NCBI GenBank assembly: GCA_003233255.1
Contig: QILH01000058.1
Location: 1-9,737 of the forward strand
Direction of reading: 5' to 3'
Length of the DNA stretch: 9,737 nt
Source: Gammaproteobacteria bacterium
GTDB lineage: Bacteria > Pseudomonadota > Gammaproteobacteria > UBA6429 > Thiohalophilaceae
Of the stretch, positions 1 to 5,201 are shown piece after piece (within the stretch, counting starts at the first letter, position 1; each line of letters opens with the position of its first letter). The position numbers and the translations under genes are program-made. Under the pieces are notes generated by a model. The model did no database searches. It was not told the origin of the DNA and worked only from the letters and a program-made list of their open reading frames with translations.

Positions 1-121
1 CCTGCGCACCGCCGGGTTTCGCTGCATCAGGACCAGGATCAGGATCAGCAGCCATTACAGGATTGCCTGTTAACCCAATCAACAAACAACCACACGTAAC
101 ACGCAGACACAACAAAGCCAT
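1..121 (-). CDS. N-terminal fragment of a probable exported protein
   Basis: An open frame begins with ATG at 121-119 and runs off the left edge after 40 codons. It opens with a hydrophobic stretch (about residues 3-19, LLCLRVTC.CLLIGLTG) and reaches a plausible signal-peptidase site at VMA-AD (residues 22-26). A low-complexity segment follows, with DPDPGPD at residues 26-32 and then Ala, Lys, Pro and Gly. This is the layout of a Sec signal peptide followed by a flexible linker. An AGGGAG ribosome-site-like stretch lies about 15 bases upstream, which is rather far. There is no upstream ATG or GTG in frame, but a TTG about 66 bases upstream is in frame. The N-terminus is less basic than usual for a signal peptide. 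The mature domain is outside the window, so no function can be given. Confidence 0.5.
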   Translation of the reverse strand, partial: MALLCLRVTCGCLLIGLTGNPVMAADPDPGPDAAKPGGAQ

Positions 122-185
122 GGAACGAATACACCGCTCCCTGTGTACATCATTAAAGAATGATTGACGGTAAAAATTCAGCAAA

Positions 186-213
186 TGAATACCCGCAAGC
201 CTCTTCCTGTCAG
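186..213 (-). promoter_or_regulatory. Candidate sigma-70 promoter for the left-edge gene
   Basis: Read on the minus strand, CTGACA (213-208) and TATTCA (191-186) are separated by 16 bases. This would give a start near 179 and a leader of roughly 58 bases before the ATG at 121. Each box is one or two bases from consensus. The call rests on sequence alone. Confidence 0.33.
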
Positions 214-241
214 CACAGACTGACTGCTTAGTGATCGTTTT

Positions 242-256
242 GTCGTTGTTAACGAC
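242..256. repeat. Short inverted repeat, GTCGTT-gtt-AACGAC
   Basis: Perfect 6-bp arms with a 3-base spacer. The repeat lies about 29 bases upstream of the candidate -35 of the left-edge minus-strand gene, where an activator or repressor could bind. The arms are short enough that chance occurrence is a real possibility. Confidence 0.25.
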
Positions 257-740
257 TTGATTTCACAAGCTGATGCAGGTTTGGTGCCAGATTAATGGCA
301 TTGGATACGGTCATGATTAGCGGCGTGGTGAAATGATAAAAAAAGGAAGAAGAGCAAGCACAGGAAGCCTTGCTTGTTACACAGGGTAAAAATTATACGT
401 TGGTCAAAAAGTGTGCGGGTAATAATTTTCCTGTTTGGCTCTCGCGGAGATTTGATATTTTTCGGTCAACATGTAAACCAAAGCCGTGCATAAGTTTAAC
501 GAAGCTGGAGGATTTCAGATTGCCGGAATTTTTACTTTGGGCCCAAATATTGAAGCCAATCATAATACGGGATGAAATGAGGTATTTCCGTGTTTCGCCA
601 GTAAACCATAGATTGATTCTCCAATTTCCCGAACAAACATGCTGCACACAACATATTGTTTTTGTGGTATTTTATGCGATGAATCTGGCCGTGGGGAACC
701 GGATACCAGGAAAATCTGAAATAAGTCACTGCCGGGACAG

Positions 741-775
741 GCGTCAAAGTGACGCATTTAACTGCGTCACTTTGA
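741..775. promoter_or_regulatory. Overlapping palindromes, candidate operator of the ATPase gene
   Basis: Two nested inverted repeats share an arm. The first is GCGTCA-aag-TGACGC at 741-755. The second is TCAAAGTGACGCA (744-756) against its perfect complement at 763-775, with a 6-base spacer (tttaac). The hexamer GCGTCA therefore occurs three times in alternating orientation. The array ends 8 bases before a TATACT -10 box and covers the expected -35 position, so a bound protein would block RNA polymerase. No T-run follows, which argues against a simple terminator. A cruciform, or the end of a mobile element, remains possible. Confidence 0.5.
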
Positions 776-783
776 TACCGACT

Positions 784-789
784 TATACT
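784..789 (+). promoter_or_regulatory. Candidate -10 box for the ATPase gene
   Basis: TATACT matches the sigma-70 -10 consensus at five of six positions and would start transcription near 796, about 48 bases before the ATG at 844. No good -35 box sits 16-18 bases upstream; that space is occupied by the palindromes at 744-775. The promoter may therefore be weak or dependent on a bound protein. Confidence 0.4.
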
Positions 790-843
790 GTTAAATTTCT
801 TGGAAATTCATTGGTACACATAAAAACATTATAGGGATATATT

Positions 844-2982
844 ATGGAAATATCAGTGGCGACAGCTACATTTTGGATTAAAAAAATAAATATTGTTTCA
901 AAGAATTTGGTTGATTTATATAAGAATAATAAGAACAAAAAGATGCGAGCCATCAAAGATAGAAATCCAAGACAAGATCACTTTAAGTTCCGCGGAATAA
1001 CAGATAAAAGCGACCCGGGAAAGATAGAGCTATGCTCCAACCGGAAAGGCTTCGAAGATATAAAAGTTGCATTTAATTCCTTCAATAATCGTTTTGATAT
1101 ATTCAGCCCATCAGTTAAAAGCTTTAATAACCGATATATAAGAAGACAAGTAGCAAAAACAACTGCATATGGTAAGCAATATTCTAAATACTTGTCTTTG
1201 TTCCATAAAAATAAATTCTCAAAATTTATTTTCAAGGATGGTGAAAAATACAAACCAGAAGATATTATTGAAAGTAATAGTAGAATAACCTGGATAAAAG
1301 GAGATATAGGGTGCGGTAAGTCGACTTTTATATCTCACATGTGTCACGCGATGGTTCCAATTGTAAATAAGGGGCATCGAGCAATCATGTGTATAAACTT
1401 CAATGAAGATAAGCTGAAGCCTCATTATGAAGTTGATTCAGGTGAAGATAGTTTAGTTATTGATAATGCAAGCCACAAGAAAATTATTTACAAAATTTTG
1501 AATGAATCATTTAGAAAAAATTTCACAGAAGTTCCCTATATTAATAACGAAATTGACTTTATAAACGTAATTAAAAGGTATTTTCCTAATACTCCAGTGA
1601 CAATTATCGTAGATAATTTGGATATGTTTTATGATCAATCATCAACATTAATACTTGAGGAAGAGGATCATAAAGAAGAGTTTCGTAAATTCTATAATAG
1701 TAAAAAGTATACCCATATCGCTGTCGAATGGTTAAATTTTGTACTGAGCTACATTAATTCCCCCGATGCCCCGTTAAACGTAAATTTCATTTTTGGTGTT
1801 AGGTGCGAGACTTATGATGCATTAATATCAACAGTGAAGAAGCAGTTAACCAACCCTTCTGTAGGGAAAAATATCCCGAACATTGAAAGAAAAATATCTC
1901 TCAGTTCTCCTGATGTTTCAGATGTAATAAACAAAAGATTTGAGATGGTGCGTAATCCATCTTCTACTGATAATGACTACTCTTCACTTAAGAAATTTTT
2001 TATAAGTTACGGTGAGCAGTCTATAGACATTAAGATTCATGGCATGAGGCATCTTATATCTAGCCTGAATGAATTTTGTGAGCTAGGGGATGATATTTTT
2101 TATCCGGAGTGGATGGTTGATATTTATATCTATCTTGATGGGTATAAAAAATACTCGCAGTGTGATTGTGGCATACTAAATATGTTCCTGGTTAATATTG
2201 ATTATAGAATTGATAGAGATAGAAAAAGAAATGAAAAGAAATACCCAGAGTACTCTAAACAGGATCACTATCAGTCATATTGGTTGAAGTATCTTATATC
2301 TCTATACTTCCATAAAAAGTTGACTAATGAGCTAGTTGATTCTGATATTCTCTACGGGGATTTCGATAGTTATGAGCGAGGGATATTTAATTCTTCATTG
2401 TATAGTTTAACTAGAGATACTCATGGCAGGCTAGTGTCGTGTAATCATAATCACACTAACATAGATACAGACGACTATTTTCTTGAAAAACAAGATCGAC
2501 TCGGGCTTCTCTTTGAAAAGGAAGTGTTTTTTAGTTTTACATACTTATCTGTAATTGTTGATGATGATTATCTTGAAATACCAAGGTTAAAAGACGATGA
2601 TATGAATGAGAAATTAAAAAAAATATTTGAACATCCATTTGTTTACAACTCAATATTCTCCAAAAATGACGAATGGAAGGAATGGTTATTTATATCGATT
2701 ACTAAAGTTTACGTGTTTATGAATATTCTTAGATCGAGCTTAGATAATTATGAAAGTGGGAATATTTCTTTCTTGGAGGACTGTGATATTGATTTCGACA
2801 AGACATTAAAAAGTATCGATCGTCAAGTAAAAGACATTGCGAAAACCTTATCAATTTCTGAACTGGATATAGATGATAAGTTACTTGAGGTTTCGAATTT
2901 TAATACCACAATCAATAGCCATCTTGATAAGCACTTTTCTCAATACAAGACATTTGTCGACAGACGGAAGTCTATTAAATAA
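844..2982 (+). CDS. STAND/AAA-like P-loop ATPase of unknown function, putative defence-type protein
   Basis: This 712-residue protein has a central nucleotide-binding module. The Walker A loop is GDIGCGKST at residues 153-161, with catalytic Lys159. A hydrophobic strand ending in a Walker B motif, TIIVDNLD, lies at 253-260 (Asp257, Asp260), and a following strand NFIFGVR ends in Arg320, the position of a sensor-type arginine in STAND/AAA proteins. The first 150 residues are basic and Asn/Lys-rich. Residues 330-712 look helical and acidic, with no repeat, nuclease, TIR, protease or transmembrane signature that I recognise. The start is supported by AGGGAT about 8 bases upstream. The gene is strikingly AT-rich, with many ATA, AGA and TTA codons, unlike rapA, which points to horizontal transfer. 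Large single-gene ATPases of this build are common in phage-defence islands, but that role is inferred from type and context only. No partner gene is co-directional or adjacent. Confidence 0.85.
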   Translation: MEISVATATFWIKKINIVSKNLVDLYKNNKNKKMRAIKDRNPRQDHFKFRGITDKSDPGKIELCSNRKGFEDIKVAFNSFNNRFDIFSPSVKSFNNRYIRRQVAKTTAYGKQYSKYLSLFHKNKFSKFIFKDGEKYKPEDIIESNSRITWIKGDIGCGKSTFISHMCHAMVPIVNKGHRAIMCINFNEDKLKPHYEVDSGEDSLVIDNASHKKIIYKILNESFRKNFTEVPYINNEIDFINVIKRYFPNTPVTIIVDNLDMFYDQSSTLILEEEDHKEEFRKFYNSKKYTHIAVEWLNFVLSYINSPDAPLNVNFIFGVRCETYDALISTVKKQLTNPSVGKNIPNIERKISLSSPDVSDVINKRFEMVRNPSSTDNDYSSLKKFFISYGEQSIDIKIHGMRHLISSLNEFCELGDDIFYPEWMVDIYIYLDGYKKYSQCDCGILNMFLVNIDYRIDRDRKRNEKKYPEYSKQDHYQSYWLKYLISLYFHKKLTNELVDSDILYGDFDSYERGIFNSSLYSLTRDTHGRLVSCNHNHTNIDTDDYFLEKQDRLGLLFEKEVFFSFTYLSVIVDDDYLEIPRLKDDDMNEKLKKIFEHPFVYNSIFSKNDEWKEWLFISITKVYVFMNILRSSLDNYESGNISFLEDCDIDFDKTLKSIDRQVKDIAKTLSISELDIDDKLLEVSNFNTTINSHLDKHFSQYKTFVDRRKSIK

Positions 2983-2996
2983 AATGCCCATAAGAA

Positions 2997-3063
2997 AAAA
3001 GGGTCAAGTCGCTTTATATCAGTAACAATAGCAATAGCAATTAACACGCGACCTGCCCCTTTT
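2997..3063. repeat. 67-bp imperfect inverted repeat between convergent genes
   Basis: AAAAGGGTCAAGTCGC (2997-3012) and GCGACCTGCCCCTTTT (3048-3063) are inverted copies with 14 of 16 positions matching, separated by 35 bases that include two CAATAG units. The repeat fits exactly between the stop codons of two convergent genes. Two readings are possible. It may be a bidirectional terminator, because each strand's outer arm ends in TTTT. Or it may be a small palindromic repeat of the kind mobilised by REP-associated (Y1) tyrosine transposases, whose elements in Proteobacteria often carry GGGGTCAGGTC-like ends. The long loop and conserved arm ends favour the second slightly. The family link is from memory and has not been checked by search. 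Confidence 0.55.
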
Positions 3064-3067
3064 GATT

Positions 3068-3322
3068 TCATGCAACGATGGGGGCTGGCACCCTGTGACT
3101 CAGATCAATTTTTGCCGTATGGATTTGGATAGTGCTGGTAAAAAATTCACGCACAAGGTTTTCACCCAACATCCCCATAATAAGTGGAATGATGCTTGAA
3201 AGTACCAGCCAGTTACTGAGAGGAGAAGCATCTTTAAAAAACATGAACGAAGCAAGTGCAGCCAAACTCGTGAGCACAAGAAGTGATCGTGTGACCAGCG
3301 TAAATGTATATTGTGTTTTCAT
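3068..3322 (-). CDS. Small two-helix membrane protein of unknown function
   Basis: An 84-residue product is predicted from ATG 3322-3320. Two hydrophobic segments lie at about residues 8-29 (TLVTRSLLVLTSLAALASFMFF) and 38-52 (WLVLSSIIPLIMGML), joined by a short polar turn. A soluble tail follows, starting ENLVREFF. I chose this start because AGGA lies 8 bases upstream and a TATAAT box is placed correctly; longer in-frame starts 3 and 14 codons earlier have no such site. The gene converges on the ATPase gene across the inverted repeat. I do not recognise the family. It could be an ordinary inner-membrane protein or, more speculatively, a membrane partner of the ATPase, but convergent orientation does not favour co-expression. 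Confidence 0.6.
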   Translation of the reverse strand: MKTQYTFTLVTRSLLVLTSLAALASFMFFKDASPLSNWLVLSSIIPLIMGMLGENLVREFFTSTIQIHTAKIDLSHRVPAPIVA

Positions 3323-3343
3323 ATTTATCATCCTGAATGTTTG

Positions 3344-3349
3344 ATTATA
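3344..3349 (-). promoter_or_regulatory. Candidate -10 box of the small membrane protein gene
   Basis: On the minus strand the box is a perfect TATAAT (3349-3344). Transcription would begin near 3337, leaving a leader of about 15 bases that still contains the AGGA ribosome site at 3334-3331. No strong -35 is seen at 16-18 bases upstream. Confidence 0.4.
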
Positions 3350-3428
3350 TTGTCCTGATAACAAGCCGTAGCCAAGATATCGACGTCAAGACGTAGCAAA
3401 TGGCGTGCCAAATATTTTATTCCTATAT

Positions 3429-3452
3429 TATTCAATAATTTATTCAATAATT
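3429..3452. repeat. Perfect 12-bp tandem duplication (TATTCAATAATT twice)
   Basis: Two adjacent identical 12-bp units, 3429-3440 and 3441-3452. Each unit is AT-rich and itself nearly symmetrical (ATT-caat-AAT). It lies upstream of the minus-strand membrane protein gene, beyond its likely promoter. It may be a slippage product or a doubled binding site. Confidence 0.6.
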
Positions 3453-3846
3453 ATCGTATCTGCTCTGGCGACGGTTAAAACAAGTGTCTCTCTGAAGAGA
3501 CGGTGAGTCTGAGCAAAAAGAAGAAAACCGTGCAATATAGTCGATTCGGCCTGTCGTAAAACAGCGACATCCCACAATGATCTGTAATTTGAAAGAGGCA
3601 ACAACAGAGGGGCTTTGCCTATAGGGGCTAGTACAGGTAACAGAATAAGAAGAAAAAAAGGGGGTATTGCTTGATATTGCACTAACGTAAAACCACACCA
3701 AAGATGTGATGTCATCCGAGAAAACCCTAAGACGATCTCAACGTTCACTGCTAGCGCACAAACTCCGGCTCGCATTTCTCGGCGCGGTATCCCTTTGATA
3801 TTTTGCAATGAATATAATCACCAACGGAACATATCATAATTCACGC

Positions 3847-3869
3847 CATATGGTATTATATACCATATG
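3847..3869. promoter_or_regulatory. Palindromic operator covering the toxin start codon
   Basis: The arms CATATGGTAT (3847-3856) and ATACCATATG (3860-3869) are perfect complements separated by 3 bases. The right arm ends with the ATG start codon of the TumE-like gene, and the left arm holds an extended -10 element. A protein bound here would shut both promoter and start. Toxin-antitoxin operons are typically autoregulated in this way, so the winged-helix or HigA-like product encoded downstream is the natural candidate ligand (inference). Confidence 0.65.
3851..3859 (+). promoter_or_regulatory. Candidate extended -10 promoter of the toxin cassette
   Basis: TGGTATTAT has the form TGn-TATTAT, an extended -10 that can work without a good -35, and none is evident. 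The predicted start point is near 3866, at or next to the ATG at 3867. That fits a leaderless message and would explain why no Shine-Dalgarno sequence precedes the toxin gene. Confidence 0.4.
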
Positions 3870-4160
3870 TCAGCACAATTAATCTTCCGGGATAAATACA
3901 TTTACGCTGATGGAGCCATACGAGAGATGATAATCTGGCACCTGCCGGACACGGATAACTTAAGACCACACGGCCTTAAATACCGTCTGTATTACGGCTT
4001 TCCTGGCAAATGTCTGGTTCGCCATGACAACGAACGAGGTAAAGGTGATCACCGACATAAGGGTGACCGGGAGACATCATATTCTTTCATTTCAGTTGAA
4101 CAATTACTCCAGGATTTCAAGGCAGATATCGAACGATTGCGAGGTGAACAGCATGAGTAA
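3867..4160 (+). CDS. tumE: TumE/DUF6516-family putative toxin
   Basis: The 97-residue product matches the toxin-antitoxin TumE (DUF6516) family over its whole length. The N-terminus LIFRDKYIYADGAIREMIIW (residues 5-24) is followed by the family's central block RPHGLKYRLYYG (33-44) and a polar motif DNERGKGDHRHKGDR (54-68), rich in invariant Asp, Glu, His and Arg. That motif is the likely active or nucleic-acid-binding surface. A helix QLLQDFKADIERLRG ends the protein. The family is annotated as toxins; the biochemical target is not evident from sequence. The ATG is the first in frame after a TAA at 3837 and has no Shine-Dalgarno; the palindrome and extended -10 overlap it. The stop overlaps the start of the next gene by 8 bases, so the two are translationally coupled. 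Confidence 0.85.
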   Translation: MSAQLIFRDKYIYADGAIREMIIWHLPDTDNLRPHGLKYRLYYGFPGKCLVRHDNERGKGDHRHKGDRETSYSFISVEQLLQDFKADIERLRGEQHE

Positions 4161-4515
4161 ACAACATATTCATATTGGCGTAGAAGATGCGAATCGTGGC
4201 TTTAAACGTTTCGCCGAGACCTGGCGCAAGGCCGAAGCCGGTAATGTCGAACAGCCAGAAATACACCTTAATTTTGAGGATTTTGCCATGCTGGCTTCGA
4301 TACTGACGCCCAAACGCCTGGAGTTGATGAAAATATTACGTCAGCATGGACCGTTGAGTGTCCGGGCATTATCGAAACAGCTGAAGCGTGATTACAAAAA
4401 TGTTCACGTCGATGTCAGCGCTCTGGAGAAAGCAGATCTTGTCCAACGCAACGAAGAAGGGTTATTGATCGCCCCCTGGGATGTGATTGATGCCCATGTG
4501 CGGTTAGTGGCCTGA
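4153..4515 (+). CDS. Winged-helix DNA-binding protein (HVO_A0114 type), putative antitoxin partner of TumE
   Basis: This 120-residue protein has an N-terminal segment GFKRFAETWRKAEAG (16-30) and then LNFEDFAMLASILTPKRLELMKIL (39-62). Its winged helix-turn-helix has a recognition region GPLSVRALSKQL (66-77) and KRDYKNVHVDVSALEKADLV (78-97), with a wing and the C-terminal IAPWDVIDAHVRL (106-118). This pattern, especially RDYKNVH.DV..LE, is that of the MarR-like HVO_A0114 DNA-binding proteins that commonly follow TumE-like genes. A longer frame from 4024 exists, but ATG 4153 is preferred because GAGGTG sits 7 bases upstream and the family's N-terminus begins here. It overlaps the toxin stop by 8 bases. 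It is presumed to bind the operator at 3847-3869 and to neutralise the toxin; both roles are inferred from context. Confidence 0.82.
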   Translation: MSKQHIHIGVEDANRGFKRFAETWRKAEAGNVEQPEIHLNFEDFAMLASILTPKRLELMKILRQHGPLSVRALSKQLKRDYKNVHVDVSALEKADLVQRNEEGLLIAPWDVIDAHVRLVA

Positions 4516-4521
4516 ACAGTA

Positions 4522-4812
4522 ATGACACACAATCCACCTCATCTTGGCGAATTTATTAAAGAAGTCTATCTATCACCTTTTGGCATTAGTTCGCGCAAGG
4601 TTGCAGAAAAGTTAAAAGTTTCTCCTTCCACTTTTAATCGTCTTATAAAAGGAGAAAACAACATATCCCCGAAAATGGCATTAAGACTTTCTAAAACGCT
4701 GAGGCGTTCCTCTGAAAGTTGGTTGTCAATGCAGGAAGCTTATAACCTGTGGCATGCGAAGAAGAATATAAATTTGCGTGAAGTGGAAAAGTTACAGATA
4801 AATGCGGCCTGA
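4522..4812 (+). CDS. higA: HigA-family Xre antitoxin, apparently without HigB
   Basis: The 96-residue protein carries the HigA/VapI signature: PPHLGEFIKEVYLSPFGIS (5-23), an Xre helix-turn-helix SRKVAEKLKVSPSTFNRLIKG (24-44), ISPKMALRLSKTL (48-60), and the family's C-terminal SWLSMQEAYNLWHAK (66-80). HigA normally neutralises the RelE-like mRNA endonuclease HigB, whose gene usually lies immediately upstream. Here the upstream gene is the winged-helix protein and no RelE-like frame is seen on either side. The ATG follows the previous stop by 6 bases with no Shine-Dalgarno, so translation probably depends on coupling. The sequence is more AT-rich than the two preceding genes, hinting at a separate origin. 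It may serve as a second regulator or antitoxin, or as a decoy against another HigB. Confidence 0.85.
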   Translation: MTHNPPHLGEFIKEVYLSPFGISSRKVAEKLKVSPSTFNRLIKGENNISPKMALRLSKTLRRSSESWLSMQEAYNLWHAKKNINLREVEKLQINAA

Positions 4813-5036
4813 TAGGGATAGGGAACAAACACATTATCGAAACAAAAAAATAGCGCAGACCAGTAACCGAAACTCTTCATGCAAGGCCCGTGCCAGACTT
4901 TCTTCCTGGGGTTCAAACCTCTGGATTCCGGCTAAAAACATGCCGAAATGACGGTGCTCACGGCAAGCTGATGGATCGTAAATCGCCCCTGCCCGGCTCT
5001 GTCTAAACCATCATGAATCGATTTCCCGTTTAAGTT

Positions 5037-5056
5037 CCGCGCTGGCAGCGGTTTTT
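5037..5056 (+). terminator. Weak terminator-like hairpin with T-run
   Basis: CCGCGCTGGCAGCGG can fold with CGCT/AGCG arms around a GGC loop, extended by one C-G pair over a bulge, and is followed at once by TTTTT (5052-5056). The stem is short, so termination would be inefficient. It lies about 225 bases beyond the HigA-like gene. Confidence 0.3.
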
Positions 5057-5127
5057 GCCCTGTCCGACCGCCTCCTGTCTTTATCCTGATTTTGTGCATC
5101 TCGATAGGAATACTGGCAAAATTCCTC

Positions 5128-5133
5128 TAATAT
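5128..5133 (+). promoter_or_regulatory. Candidate -10 box of rapA
   Basis: TAATAT is followed by a GC-rich discriminator (ACGCCGCC), a layout seen in growth-rate-controlled sigma-70 promoters. No clear -35 box is visible at 16-18 bases, so the call is tentative. The leader to the rapA ATG would be about 60 bases. Confidence 0.3.
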
Positions 5134-5201
5134 ACGCCGCCTTTTGATGGCAAAATCCCTCAGCAGGAAGCCATCTCCGACCAGCCACAGAGAACTGACA
5201 C

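Larger units (their letters stand above)
122..843. other. Gene-poor region between the left-edge gene and the ATPase gene
   Basis: No convincing coding sequence is visible. A TTG-initiated plus-strand frame spans most of 370-834, but its translation shows no domain, signal peptide or membrane segment, and it runs through the palindromes at 741-775, so it is probably spurious. Minus-strand frames in the same stretch are equally featureless. What it does hold is a candidate minus-strand promoter near 186-213, a small inverted repeat at 242-256, and the palindrome array and -10 box that precede the ATPase gene. Confidence 0.6.
3365..3866. other. Gene-poor region between the small membrane protein and the toxin cassette
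   Basis: No gene is supported. A minus-strand frame of 122 codons (3440-3808) has a hydrophobic middle (FFLLILLPVLAPIG) but no ribosome site or recognisable domain, so it may be chance or a decayed gene. Other contents are the 12-bp tandem duplication at 3429-3452, a perfect 6-bp stem with a CTGA loop at 3486-3501, a TATAAT on the plus strand at 3813-3818 that could be an additional toxin promoter, and the palindrome at the toxin start. Confidence 0.5.
4813..5201. other. Intergenic region between the toxin cassette and rapA
   Basis: No supported gene is present. The cassette stop is followed by two ATAGGG units and a 7-A run. A minus-strand frame across about 4840-5200 gives a charged, protein-like translation but is broken by a stop and lacks an acceptable start. 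A weak terminator-like hairpin (5037-5056) and a possible rapA promoter near 5128 lie in the right half. Confidence 0.55.

Noticed and set aside
744..775. Reading the 13-bp palindrome as an intrinsic terminator
   Set aside because: No T-run follows on the plus strand, and no convincing upstream plus-strand gene needs terminating.
370..834. 154-codon plus-strand frame starting with TTG
   Set aside because: No domain, signal or membrane segment. It begins with a rare start codon and passes through the palindrome array at 741-775, so the region looks regulatory rather than coding.
3709..3798. Tiny plus-strand frame of 29 codons before the toxin operator
   Set aside because: No ribosome site and too short to judge; the residue pattern could easily be chance.
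4024..4152. 43-codon N-terminal extension of the winged-helix gene
   Set aside because: It lies wholly within the toxin gene in another frame, while ATG 4153 has a strong ribosome site and fits the family's start.
4840..5200. Protein-like minus-strand frame opposite the rapA upstream region, ending in charged residues
   Set aside because: It is interrupted by a TGA near 5012-5010 and has no ATG, GTG or TTG start in frame after the preceding stop. At best it is a remnant.
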